The translations under genes and the position numbers were made by a program. From positions 99,078,279 to 99,142,278 of the forward strand of contig NC_039361.1 of assembly GCF_003573695.1 (NCBI RefSeq): a stretch of DNA of 64,000 nt, given 5' to 3'. Under the pieces are notes generated by a model, which was given only the letters and a program-made list of their open reading frames with translations, made no database searches and was not told where the DNA came from. The DNA is from Papaver somniferum (taxonomy: Eukaryota; Streptophyta; Magnoliopsida; Ranunculales; Papaveraceae). How positions within the stretch are numbered: position 1 is the first letter of the stretch; each line of letters opens with the position of its first letter. Positions 45,129-56,098 of this stretch are shown one piece after another.

Positions 45129-47453
45129 CATTGATACATGCAATCCATAAATTCAGGCATTATTTGCTATCCAACAGATTCGTGCTCGTTTCCAAAGCTG
45201 ACCCTAGAAAGTTTCTACTATCAAAGCCATCCTTGATAGGGAGACCAGCAAAGTGGCTACTTCAGATGTCAGAATTCGACATAGCTTGTGTACCTCCTAG
45301 AGCAATGAAAGGCCAAGCAGTTTCCGACTTACTGGATGCTTTCCCAGGCGAAGACACGGCAACATTACATGAAGATGTACCTGGTGAGTTTCCAGAAATC
45401 TTAGTTATCAAAGAAGAGACTTGGATCTTATACTTTGACGTGTCCGCCACTCCTAGCAACGAAACTGTAGGAGCGGGCGTGGTGCTAGTGTCTCCATCTG
45501 GTGAAGCTTTCTCACATTCATTCAAACTGGATTTTCACTGCACCAACAATTCAACAGAATACGAGGCTTTCTTATTAGGTTTTTCCCTGGCCAAGCAAGC
45601 AGGAGCAACACATCTTGAGATAAGAGGAGATTCGAAACTATTGGTTAATCAAATGAGCGGAGCATACTCTCTCAAAGAAATCACAGTCGCCCCATTCAGA
45701 GCTGAAGGTCAGCGGATATTAGCTCATTTTGATGATTCAACAATCGTCCATACTGGACGAACTAACAATAGGCATGCTGACTGCCTAGAAACCCTCGCTT
45801 CTAAACTTCAACTCGAAGGAGTAGAGAAAACAATCACGGTACAAAGGCGTACTATGTCATCCACCTGGCTTGCTCAAGTCGAAGATATTCAAGCAAACGA
45901 TTGGCGGGCACCTATTATTCATGAATTGAGAAGTTCTCTTTCGGAAGGGAAAGTCAGCCTCAAGGAACTAAAGAATTATTTCTTGCTTCATGGAGCATTA
46001 TACTATCGGAATCCAGATGGGTCTTTATCACAATGCCTCGGGAACGACGAAGCGGGCGAGCAACTCAAACTCATACATGAAGCGATCTGCGGACAGACGT
46101 TGGTGGTGACACTTTACAGAAAGCTCTATTGCCCTTCTATGGAGGCTCAGTCAATAACTCTGCAAAGATCTTGTCCCAATTGTCAGACACCTCCTCATCA
46201 TTTAGAAGCTTTGACAGTCCATCACACCGGGGACTGTAGGGAGCCTTACATCAAATACCTTCACGACAATGAGTTACCGTTGGAAAAGAAAGAAACGAGT
46301 AAACTCATTCAGAGAGCCAAAAGATTTGTCTTTCTTGATGGAATCTGATACCGCAAAAGCTTTGGTGGGACTTTACTAAGATGTTTAGCTGAGCATGAAG
46401 TCGCAACAATTCTGAAAGAAATGCACGATGGAGAACATCAAGGAAAGAAGAAGTTATTTCTCCAAGTTCATGAGAAATATTATTGGCCGACCATGGAAGA
46501 TGACATGGATGCACACGTTCAATGATGTCATCAATGCCAAGTCTTTGGTAATCTCATCCACACTCCTTATCTTCCATTGAATTCCGTGAAAAACCCATGG
46601 CCTTTCTATATATGGGGACTGGATATCATCGGGAAAATAAATCCAGTATCTTTGAAGCAGCACGAATACATCATCACCGCAACTGAGTATTTCACCAAAT
46701 GGGTCGAAGCTATTCCTCTTCGAAGTACTGGAGGCACAATTGCATCATTCATCAAAGAATACATAATATGCAGATTTGGTGTTCCTGAACACATAGTCAC
46801 CGATACTGGAACTCTTTTTTCCAACAAGCACTTGACAGAATTGCTCGAGGAATACGGCATCAAACAAGTTTTCTCCCCACCGTATTATCCCCAAGGAAAC
46901 GGAAAAGCAGAGAGCACCAACAAAACTTTGATCTGGATTCTCAGCCAAACAATTCATGATAATCCTCGAACGTGGCATGAATAATTGCCTATGGCTTTGT
47001 GGGCTTATCGAACTGCGCCAAGGAGCTCGATCGGGACTTCACCATATTCCCTCGTCTACGGAGCTGACGTCGTACTTCCAGTAGAAATCAAAATTCCTTC
47101 AGCAAGGATCGCAATATCCAGTGGAGTACAATGGGATGAAGCCTAAGTGTCCAATTCAAGAATCTCTGAATTAGGCATGCTCGAGTCAAGAAGGGCTAAA
47201 GTAGAAAAAATATGTGGAAGCATACAAACAAAGGATCTCTAGAGCTTACAACAAAATGGTAAGGCCTCGAACTTTCCAAGTAGGAGATCTGGTGCTAAAG
47301 ACAGCAAGACACATTCAACAAGATATGTCTGCTCCCAAGTTCTCTCCAAAATGGGAAGGACCATACGTAATCATCAAGGCATTGTCCAGTGGATATTACA
47401 AGATCTTAGCCATTGACGGAGGAGTGGAAGGAAATATCATCAACGGTAAATGA
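45115..47453 (+). pseudogene. Element Y archaeal-type RNase H and integrase
   Basis: After the rest of the first RNase H comes a second, archaeal-type RNase H (ILYFDVSA, NNSTEYEAFLLG, IRGDSKLLVNQ, RHADCLETLAS) keeping its Asp-Glu-Asp-Asp residues. Two RNase H domains are diagnostic of the Tat lineage. Then two zinc-binding modules in tandem occur before the integrase core: one ending RSCPNCQ (about 46170-46190), one with HDGEHQGKKK and CHQCQ (about 46420-46540). The core Asp-Asp-Glu is in WGLDIIG, VTDTGTLF and GKAESTNK, and the C-terminal part (FQVGDLVLK, KFSPKWEGPYVI) is shifted in frame near 47203. Stops lie at 46346, 46523, 46982 and 47144. Confidence 0.88.
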
Positions 47454-47672
47454 CTCAAAGCATATTATGCCTGATCCGCAGAAACCATTACCTTTTCATC
47501 ATTTCAGGCATTTCTCAAAATATAATCTACATTCCTCCAAAGAGTATGCAAAATACTCCTTTGTTCATTAAGCATTTCATAAGTGAACAAAAATTCTTTC
47601 ATATCATGATAAATCATTCTACTTAGGGAAAAATCTTAAACCTATTTGAAAAAAACAATCATAAATGCTCAC
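47454..47672 (+). other. Spacer between Y integrase and the antisense gene
   Basis: A/T-rich; no gene or clear signal. The end of the integrase frame (LKAYYA) extends to about 47470 after the stop at 47451. Confidence 0.4.
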
Positions 47673-48670
47673 TCAGAGTAAGTCATCCAACAAGGAATAA
47701 TTCTTAAAAACAGCCATGTCAAGCTTCTTTTGAAAGTTTCTGGTCTTCACTTTCAAGTCCTGGACAGCTCTCTCGACTCTTGATGATTCCAAGGCAAGTT
47801 CCTTCTCCTCTTCCAAGAAAGCAGTTGTGGTAGAAATCGCATCAGGAGCAGTAGCCGCCCTTTGAATTTTGATCATCTTCATCCGATGATGAAGCCAGCC
47901 TATGTTGAACCGCAAGGTTTCACAGTTTGAAATAATTTTGTCCCACCTGTGAAGTTCATGATTCTTGACATCTCGCAGATTCATCTCGTTCATCTCTTCA
48001 ATGATCGACAACAATCCGGCTACTGTAGTCAGAAGGGTTAGGAGAAAGCCTCTCCATACTTCCATCGTATCAATGTGCCCATACCGTCTCTAAATTTTGG
48101 TGTATAGAGGTACGTGACATTTGGGAATGATGAATCCACCGACCACCTCATTATTTGGGGAAGTATTAGTCATGGGAGATTCAAAGGGGAGTCCATCTGT
48201 GGGATACTCGTGAACGTGAGATATAACCCCATCCTCCATGGAATCAGAAGAGTATTCGTCAACTTGGTTGCTGCTATTGTCAACCACGACCACGGACTTC
48301 CCATTCCTCCTCTTTCTAGCATCGACAACAACGTGCACATCAACCTGCGATAAAGAAGTTTTCAATTTCAGATAAAGATTAGAAAAACCGTCGAATGAAG
48401 CTTCAATCAAGAAATCATAGAATTACTCATAGATGTGTCGGATTCAGTATGAGCCGACCTATACCGGACAGGGGATCTAACAGTCCGCTTGGGTCTCGAA
48501 TTATGAGAAGAAGATGGATTCTTCTAATTATCCCGCAATAAATTATTTTCCTATGATTAATAACTCTGATCAAATGGAGATGAAGAAAATATACAACTTA
48601 CTGAGACGAACGCTTGCACTTCATGCTTCGACTGAGGTTCGTTTTGAGAAGACATACTACTGCTAGACAT
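47673..48670 (-). pseudogene. Antisense two-exon gene in the 3' region of element Y
   Basis: Exon 1 (48670-48602, MSSSSMSSQNEPQ...) ends at a consensus donor GTAAGT. A 257-bp intron closes with TTTATCGCAG, and exon 2 (48344-47673) continues in frame. A single TAG at 48092-48090 interrupts 245 sense codons; the frame is otherwise open to 47673. The middle is acidic and Ser-rich; the C-terminal half (ISNCETLRFNIGWLHHRMK, AFLEEEKELALESSRVERAV) looks helical and coiled-coil-like. Tat elements are known to carry extra ORFs antisense between pol and the 3' LTR, and this fits that position. Function unknown. It may be inactive because of the TAG. Confidence 0.65.
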
Positions 48671-48770
48671 AGCGACGAAAAGTATGATAATCAAAATTTT
48701 CTCTGCGTGGTGGAACTAACTCAGAAACGGAAGAAGTATTTACGTAAACACTAAACCCCAAATCTTGGAG

Positions 48771-48780
48771 ATATATATAA
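48771..48780 (-). promoter_or_regulatory. Possible TATA box of the antisense gene
   Basis: Minus strand ttatatatat, about 100 bases before the ATG at 48670. This is a reasonable distance for a TATA box plus a leader of some 70 bases. It rests on sequence alone; A/T-rich DNA makes chance matches common. Confidence 0.4.
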
Positions 48781-49209
48781 GATACGGTGGGTGCTTATCT
48801 TCTGTGAATAGTCAATTCAGTTGCGAGTTTTTCTGAAACCCTAAGTTTCAAACAAGATCAATACTGGAGAGGCGGAGGAAAATAACGTACTGGGGATTGA
48901 CCAAAGATGGATATATTCAGAAAGCCGCACGACCTTGTGTATGTCGCATGTTTTCTCAGCATATGTGGCGTATCCTAGTATTTTGCAGATGGAAACCGCC
49001 AAGGCAAGTCCAAAAGGATCATGATGGGTTTTGGCGCATGAGCATTGGCTCATTATGTTTGATTCAATCAAGAAGAACCAACATTATTAAAAGGATTTCT
49101 CATTCAAAAGGAAAATATTAATATTGAAGTGAAGTTATTCAAATAAAGAAGACGTCTGTTACGAAGGCTAAGAAAACATTCAAATGTTTAAGTAAGATCA
49201 GGAGTAAAG
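48781..49209. other. Intergenic stretch of the antisense block
   Basis: Overlapping short frames on both strands (48841-49071 minus, 48897-49121 plus) have no recognisable product and no supporting signals. I annotate no gene. Confidence 0.4.
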
Positions 49210-49746
49210 CTACTCGTCAGATTCATCCGAGTTGTCATATTTATCATATTCATAATCATTGTCCTTCTCAGAATCCTCTTCTTCGTCGGAGTCACTATCA
49301 GGGTCATTGATGAAGTCTGGATAGATATTAGGATCGTCTGAGTCCTCTTCCGCTTTATCCTCGACTCGTTTCGCAATCTCTCTGAGCTCTCTGGTATGAC
49401 GATCTGGATTAATCTTGCGATCCTGTGGCATCCACACTGGTTCATCTTCTGAAGCATCAGAGTCGGAAGGTACGCCGTCAGCAAATCGACGTCTTTTCTC
49501 AGCCACTAGTATTCTGCGCCGGATTCGGTCCATTCTACGTCGACGGTCGTCCGCCTCATCATCCTCGACTTTTCTCTTCATAAGCTCAGCATAAGTGACT
49601 CTCCGGTCATTAAGGGGTATGTTAGGCTTTTCCCCCTCAGCATGATTTGTCTTAGTTTTCGATTTGGCTGCAGAAGCTTTGAAATCCTTGTCATAGGAGG
49701 TGGAGGAATAACTATAATCATAATCGCTGCTGCTGGAAGTCACCAT
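49210..49746 (-). CDS. Antisense acidic ORF (178 codons), element Y 3' region
   Basis: Uninterrupted from the ATG at 49746 (MVTSSSSDYDYSYSS) to 49210. The middle is strongly charged with Arg-rich stretches (DDRRRRMDRIRRRILVAEKR) and the C-terminus is a run of Asp, Glu and Ser (DSDSDEEEDSEKD). Composition suggests a disordered, possibly nuclear protein. No domain is recognised. It lies in the same orientation as the neighbouring antisense genes and could be a further exon or a separate unit. The sequence just upstream (ctcttggttttag, minus) could serve as a splice acceptor. Confidence 0.6.
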   Translation of the reverse strand: MVTSSSSDYDYSYSSTSYDKDFKASAAKSKTKTNHAEGEKPNIPLNDRRVTYAELMKRKVEDDEADDRRRRMDRIRRRILVAEKRRRFADGVPSDSDASEDEPVWMPQDRKINPDRHTRELREIAKRVEDKAEEDSDDPNIYPDFINDPDSDSDEEEDSEKDNDYEYDKYDNSDESDE

Positions 49747-50939
49747 TTTCTAAAACCAAGAGCATAAAATTATGGACATGCTGATGATAAATCCACTACG
49801 AAAATGGTAACTCTTAACTATTACCTTTTCACGATTTCAGTAGTGATTGTGGTGCAAGAGTTAGCACTCCAAGATTAGTTCGTTCTTTGAAACCTGCAAT
49901 AACGAACAAAACCTTATAATCTGAAAATCGAAACTGATTTTTTTCATAATATCATGAACATAATTTTCATAATGTAAACATCCACAGCTGGGCTATGAAA
50001 TTTACACCAAGACAATATTTCATCATAAATAAATTATCTAATTTCGAGGGTTACTCAAAACCCATGTTTTGATTATACAAAATCATAATTAACGTGAATA
50101 ACTCACGTAAATTTTCAATTTTTTTTATCTAACGTGAGCAAACTCACGTAAATAAATATATGGCATTATATTTTATTATATGTCACGGTTCCACATATAA
50201 AAAAAAAATCTCTTTTCCTTCGTATGAGCATTTTTCTTTGAAACGAAAGTTTATTTTGGTCTTGTGAAAAACTCACATCTTTTAAGATGAAGTTTTGGTT
50301 TCCATGAAAGCTCATAAACAAAACTTTGTCACTGGACACAGGTATTTTTCAAAAGAAAATCTCTCTCAAGTTAGGGATTATTGCTAGTCTCTTGAACTAA
50401 TGATCGAACGAACATACGTTAAATAAAATAAGGGTTTTTCTACAAAACTCACACTCATATATCCTCTCAGAAGTGTTGCCTTCGTTTCCATTGGATTATG
50501 AATCTGTTCGGTTTTCATCGTCGTCAAGCGACTCTGTATCACCAGATTTCTCCTTTTCTTCTAGAGTTGTCTTGAACGCATTGTCATACCGGCTACATGC
50601 AACTAGCACTAAAATTATGAAAGAACTTGAGCAAGATTAGTTCAAAATTACCCAGATAATTCAGCCAGTCAAATGGAGAAAAACGTGTACATACCCGTAC
50701 ATCCGAAGAATTGAAGATCAATGTAGCTGCTCGAGTCCCGCTTGCAATCCTCTCTGACCGAACCTATTTCTCCTGGAGACTTCCTCCACCTTGTCTAGGT
50801 TTTACCTGACTCTTTCTCTCAAATATTAAACAAAATACATGAGTAACGAGAACGCGGAAACACTTGGCACGTCATTCAATGCCTGACTCAGTTTTGGTAC
50901 CAGAGGATACCACTCAGACGCCCACTAAACAACTTAAAG
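49747..50939. other. Non-coding stretch between antisense segments
   Basis: A/T-rich with no open frame of note. Around 50090-50150 the words acgtga and tcacgt alternate several times, giving short inverted repeats. It is probably intron or spacer of the antisense block. Confidence 0.4.
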
Positions 50940-51306
50940 TCAAGGTCTCTTGCAACCGTAAGGATCAAAAATGCAGCTACACTCTCCAAGATTAGCCCTG
51001 ACTTGATCATTGCCGAACATATATCTCATCCATCCATCCCAAGAGCGCAATGAAGTTTGGAAAAATTTTAAATCAACTGGAGAGGCGGGATACTCATTCT
51101 TCTGGAGACAGAACCCTATTACACATTCTGGATAATATCGATGGTGCAACTTCTACACCCTCTGGTCTAGGAAGAAGAATCGTCACGTGATTAGGATGAG
51201 TCCTAACAGTCGTATAGGACACTTCGAAGAAGTCAGTGTGGTTGAAGAAATACATTCCTCTATTTATACACAATTCATTGATAATTGTAATTAGTGACAC
51301 ATTCAT
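50940..51306 (-). pseudogene. Antisense coding segment with a frameshift, element Y 3' region
   Basis: Two overlapping minus-strand frames join into one plausible protein by a frameshift near 51140. The upstream part reads INELCINRGMYFFNHTDF and TILLPRPEGV; the downstream part reads YYPECVIGFCLQKNEYP and SLRSWDGWMRYMFGND. The layout faintly recalls the plant 'putative gypsy type transposon' domain (Pfam Transposase_28), which I recall from antisense ORFs of Tat elements. That is an impression, not a demonstrated match. Confidence 0.5.
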
Positions 51307-51741
51307 TTTTTTGGACGTCTTTTCTCTTGGAATGGCTTGTTATGTGCTAGTCATAAAGGAGTAGCCGTTTCGTTGCATGTAGACCTTAGAGCATGGAATG
51401 TTTTAACTTATTTATGGGTAAGCAATTCTCTTAATCGTGGGAGGATGATGAGGGGTAAATAGAGGATCCAAAGTAATTGAAAAAATTTAGAATTAGCCAT
51501 AGATTTTAAAAGAGGAAAAAGGTGATTTGTATAGGTGCGTGGCCTAAATTATATCCCCAAAGGTGAGATTCTTTGTATTGTGGTTCACCAAAAAAGAAAA
51601 AGATCGATTCCATCAGAAGACATGTACATTAAACGTTTCCATTAAGTTTTACTTTGGAATCAATTAATCATCGATGCCTTCTGGCTTAGCAACGGAAATA
51701 TCTCCAGGTGACATCTTATCCAAAAATAAATAAATTACGCT
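51307..51741. other. Spacer left of the hAT element
   Basis: No clear gene. On the minus strand a short open stretch (MSPGDISVAKPEGIDD, about 51707-51660) follows an AAG that could be a splice acceptor. It may be another exon of the antisense gene, but its phase cannot be reconciled with the exon at 53847-53917. Confidence 0.35.
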
Positions 51742-51749
51742 CCTAGTTA
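51742..51749. repeat. Left target-site duplication of hAT element
   Basis: cctagtta here equals 53797-53804 exactly. Eight bases is the hallmark of the hAT superfamily. Confidence 0.92.
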
Positions 51750-53796
51750 TAGAGCTGCACAAGACCCGGTCCAGACCCGGTGACCCGCTCCAAACCCATA
51801 ATTCCCGGACCTGTACCGACCCAGACCCGGAGTAGCCAGTACAGGTACCGGTTCTGAATGTTGATACCCAGAACAGACCGGTACAGGTATTGGTTCTGGC
51901 CTATTCCCGATCTGTACCGGACCGAAATACCCGGTAAATTAGAGTCATTGATATTTTTTAGGATATTACATCCTAGCCATCCCTTGTAGGTTTAGTCTCA
52001 TCTTCAAACATAGGGTATTTCATTTTATTTTTTTCGTTTTTCCCGATCTGAACTCCTCCTTCACTGAAGAGTCTGAAGACGAGAACAAGAACAAGTGAAC
52101 AACAGGCACCATAGATCGTGAAATTTCTTTGTTCATACGTATCAATTTTCACCCCCCACAGATTCAAGGTTAGTCCTGGACTCCTGGCTTGAATCTCAAT
52201 TTTTTTTATCTTTTTTTTCTCAATTTAGAAATTTGCTTTCCTTGTTTTTCTTCTGAATCTTCTTGGGTTCTTGTTTACTGATTCCTCTACAAAGTAAACA
52301 AAGATTCTTAATAAGCTTAACGAATAAGGTGACGCACTGACGCTGATGTTGTTGTTTGAGTTCTGAAAGAAGTAGAAAAGGGTAAGATTATTTAGGTTTC
52401 TGAATTGATTGATTTCTTTCCTTGAAGTTGATTTGTGCTGATAGATTAAAGATGAGTCTTATGTAAATTTTGAGTTAGAGTTTTGCATGAGGTTTAATTT
52501 TTGAGTTTGTAGAAAGTTAGGGTTTTCCCCTGTTTTTCCCAAAAACCCAAAAATTAGGGTTCGTATGAATAAGGGTGACTGTTTTGGAATCCACAGATGA
52601 AGAAGATGAATTGGTTAGGATTGAATTTGGGTTGATGGTTTAAGGTTCTGCATAGGAGAATTAGAAACTAGGGTTTTAGGTTGTATTTAAGAATTAATTG
52701 GTTTGTTTTGGGAGGAAGATGAATTGGGTGTTGCTGTTGGTGTTCTTATGTAGAAATGGATCTAGTATTGGTAAATACAATTGATAAAGTTGTTCTGTTG
52801 ATATGAATTTGGGTGGTGAATGATTTGGATTCAGTTGAAGGGGTTTGTATGAATTAGTCTTTGTAATTAGGTTTGGATAGAACTTAGGTTTGGATTGAAC
52901 ATATTAGCAAATATTACCATTCAAAATCTAAATATAGAATCATGAGAAATCAGTGTGTAGAACCTAATGTTTGTTTGGCGTTTGATCACTGACAGTAGAC
53001 TTAATGTTGTAATGTTGCTCATATAGTTTCTTGTAAGCTGCTTTGATTGAAAACCTTTCTCGTTTCTCTATCTTGTTGTCTTGTTAATTACCTGCACTGA
53101 ATCACTGATATGCTGCAGCCTTGTAGGCCTTTGAGGTGCTAAATGGGGAAGCGCAAAGCACCAGATGATTCCAATGATGCTGATGGCATTGCTCTGTACA
53201 CAAAGCTTTCTTAAAAAGCCCATTTCTCTTGATCTTTTGTGTGATTATATACCTGATGATGATGTTGAAGATGAGGCAGGTAATATATTAGTGTTTTTCT
53301 ATTTAATAGTACTTACTTTTCAAGTTTTCTTGTATTGCTTGCTTACTTTATTGTTTTACTTTTTTGTTGCAGCCTTATGGGATTCTCTGCTAAAAAATGC
53401 TTGAATTAAACTCCATGATAGTGCAGCCAGCGCCATTGGATGTTTGAACTTAAGTGTGTAATATTGTTTTAAACCTTTGTCATTTTGAACTTATTAAGTG
53501 TGTGATGTTGTTTTAAACCTTTGTTATTTTGAACTCAAGTGTGTGATGTTGTTATAAACCTTTTTTATTTTAAATCTAAGTTGTAACTTGTAATGTTGAA
53601 CTTTATATGTTGAGTGAGTTTGTTGTTACTTGTTAGAATGTGTTTCAAAGTTCAGGTAAAAACCCGGTACCGGTCTGGAACCGGACCGGTCTTACCGGTC
53701 CGGGTACAGGTACACAAATTGAGGAACCGGTAAACTCCGTGTACAGGTACCGGTTCCCACAAAAACCCGGTCCGAACCGGCCCATGTGCAGCTCTA
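51750..53796. mobile_element. Non-autonomous hAT DNA transposon (2047 bp)
   Basis: Terminal inverted repeats TAGAGCTGCACA (51750-51761) and TGTGCAGCTCTA (53785-53796) are perfect over 12 bases and flanked by a perfect 8-bp duplication. About 200 bases inside each end are packed with accggt, acccgg and ggtaccgg words, typical hAT subterminal repeats. The interior has no transposase. A short frame from 53143 (MGKRKAPDDSNDADG, 23 codons) ends at a stop and may be a leftover 5' exon. The element needs transposase supplied elsewhere. Perfect repeats suggest a fairly recent insertion. Confidence 0.92.
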
Positions 53797-53804
53797 CCTA
53801 GTTA
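53797..53804. repeat. Right target-site duplication of hAT element
   Basis: Second copy of cctagtta; see 51742-51749. Confidence 0.92.
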
Positions 53805-53846
53805 CTGTTGGGTGGCTACATGTGCAAAAGAGAAAAGAGCACCTAC

Positions 53847-53917
53847 CTTGAGTTCTCCTTGCTCGCCTTGCTGCTGATCATAACTATTGGAGATTGCTTT
53901 GTTGTCGTGGATGCTTG
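53847..53917 (-). CDS. Possible internal exon of an antisense gene
   Basis: A 71-base segment between a weak acceptor (minus ...gcggtagag, ending 53918) and a donor GTAGGT (53846-53841). It follows the exon at 54031-54195 in phase and would encode ASTTTKQSPIVMISSKASK and a few more residues. If real, the intron to its left contains the whole hAT element. The acceptor lacks a good pyrimidine tract, so confidence is low. Confidence 0.35.
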
Positions 53918-54030
53918 CTCTACCGCTAATAAAATATAAAGGCATTCATACCAAGCTAAATGTTCAAGTTTGATCAACTACTCGTGGATATTACACTCAC
54001 ATCTAAAATACGAAAAAGAGATGAACTTAC

Positions 54031-54195
54031 CTTGTTGTTGGTTGGCGTACACGTATATGGAGTTGGTCCTGCTGTTCGCGCAAAACAGGAAAGAGATACC
54101 CGACGAATTTCTAAATCTGGAAAGGGCTTCTTCCTCTCGCTCGCATGTACGGAATTAGGGGAACCCGGTTGAGATCCAAGGCCTTGACTGTACAT
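54031..54195 (-). CDS. Possible first exon of an antisense gene
   Basis: From the ATG at 54195 (MYSQGLGSQPGSPNSVHASE), 55 codons are open and end exactly at an AACAAG|GTAAGT donor (54030-54025). The composition is plausible for a protein with a Ser/Pro-rich start. It continues the series of minus-strand segments at 51306, 49746 and 48670 and may be the 5' end of that antisense block. No domain is recognised. Confidence 0.45.
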
Positions 54196-54401
54196 TCCCG
54201 CTTTTTTTTTCCTACCAATGATGTTCGTTGAGCAAGAGCGGTAATTTGTTAGTATCCCCTGATTGATAGCTGCAAAAACCAGTACGACTGCTAAGAAATT
54301 TTAAACCAACTGATATCTCTCTGGTAACATCTATCTACTTCATCTTATTAATTTTATTTTTCGTATGCCACCATCTAGTGCTTACCCCGCAAATCGGTTG
54401 T
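54196..54401. other. Spacer before element S
   Basis: A/T-rich, no gene. It would contain the promoter of the antisense block if the exon at 54195 is the first. No 3' LTR or polypurine tract of Y is recognisable here or further right in the window. Confidence 0.35.
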
Positions 54402-55994
54402 GTACATGAACATAAACATTTATATAATAAGGAATGCATATTTGCAAACCGTGGCTATAATGTTCATGAATTGATTCGAGTGACTCAAACCGATTTTTTT
54501 TCGATTGTGTTCTTGTATACTTCTATGAGAATATAACAATTGAACGACTCTTTAACTAGTTTCATTTGATTCATTTGAACTAGTTATGGATAAGATGAAT
54601 ATGGTTGATATGAGAGTTATCATATGGCTAACTTCGGTTGACCATGGTTGAGCCAACATGGGTGTACAGGTTTGGGTACGGTTTCATAAACCTAAATGAG
54701 GGTACATTTCATTTGTGTGTAACAAGATAAGTTCGATCTAACGGTTGAAAGATATTATCTTAGTCAAATCAGGTTTTTCATCTAACGGTGAATAATGAAT
54801 GCTTAGTTACCAAGGTAACTTAGATTGCAAACCATGATTTGAAAGCTATATAAAGGAGAACTCTAGCAACTGGGAAACCTAATCCCCACACTTCTGTGTG
54901 TTACTAGTTGCATAAGCTAGAGTCGATTCTCCTTTAACCTTAGGTTTTCCTAAACTTTGCAGGTTAACAACTTGAAAGACTTCATTGGGATTGTGAATCC
55001 AAACCCAACTATTTTTCTTGTAGTTGCGTGTTCTGATCTTGTTCGATTCTATCGTTTGAGTACTATCTTCTCTAAGATTTGCTCGAGATTAATTTCTCCG
55101 ATAGGCAAGACAAAACGTGATCACAAACATCTTCGTCTCACCTTTTGTGATTCCACGATATCTAGTTTCTCCATCATACGATTTAGATTATTGTGAGGTG
55201 ATTGATAATACTGAGTTGTTCTTCGGGAATATAAGTCTGGTTTACCAATTGGTTCCTGTTCACCTTGATTTATAAAAAGACGGAACAAAACTCGTAGGTA
55301 TTTCTGTGGGAGATAGCTTTATCTATTATCGTAGACTTTTCTGTGTGATACAGACTTGTTTATTAAAGTCTTCGAATTTGGGTCGTAGCAACTCTTAGAT
55401 GTGGGTGAGATCAGCTAAGGGAATCAAGTGCGTAGTATCCTGCTGGGATCAGAGACGTAAGGAGCGCAATTGTACCTTGGACCATTGTGAGATTGGTTGG
55501 GGTTCAACTTCAGTCCATACCAAAGTTAGTTTGTAGTATGCTAGTGTCTGTAGCGACTTAATACAGTGTGTGTTTAATCTGGACTAGGTCCCGGGGTTTT
55601 TCTGCATTTGCGGTTTCCTCGTTAAAAAAACTTCTAGTGTCTGTGTTATTTCTTTTCCGCATTATATTTTGTTATGTAATTGAATCACAGGCTGTGTGTT
55701 GTATCGATCAATTAGGAAATCCAACCTTTGGTTGTTGATTGAGATTGATTGATCCTTGAACATTGGTCTTTGGTACCGTTCAAGTTTACTTCTCTTATAT
55801 TCAATCGAGCTTGCAGATTTCTATTTGTTGATTGCATATTGAATTAAGAGTTAGAGATATTAAACTCTTTGATATACTTTTCTCTAGATTGAGTCTGATT
55901 GTCTAGTTGATTCTCTAGAAAGTATATTGGAGTAATTCCTCTCAGATTGCCAAACGAATCGTTGGGTGTGGTTGTTAGACCCCCCGCATTTTCA
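54402..55994 (+). repeat. Element S 5' LTR (SIRE-like Copia), start approximate
   Basis: The LTR end is fixed by TTTTCA at 55994 followed by the initiator-Met primer site. A TATA box lies at 54847-54855. The start is placed at the TGTGTACATG near 54402 by judgement only, since no second LTR copy is in the window to define it. It has several short open frames, none convincing. Confidence 0.65.
54847..54855 (+). promoter_or_regulatory. TATA box of element S LTR
   Basis: TATATAAAG in the context agctatataaaggagaac, well placed in the first third of the LTR. Confidence 0.6.
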
Positions 55995-55996
55995 AT

Positions 55997-56008
55997 TGAT
56001 ATCAGAGC
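55997..56008 (+). promoter_or_regulatory. Element S primer-binding site
   Basis: TGATATCAGAGC, one base from the TGGTATCAGAGC complement of initiator-Met tRNA, directly after the LTR end. It marks S as Copia-type and + strand. Confidence 0.8.
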
Positions 56009-56098
56009 AGGCAAACACGTTAAAGACCTTATAAGTCTGTGATTGTAGCAATTTGATTTCTGTGGACTTAAATATCTCTTAATTTAGCACATATAGAG

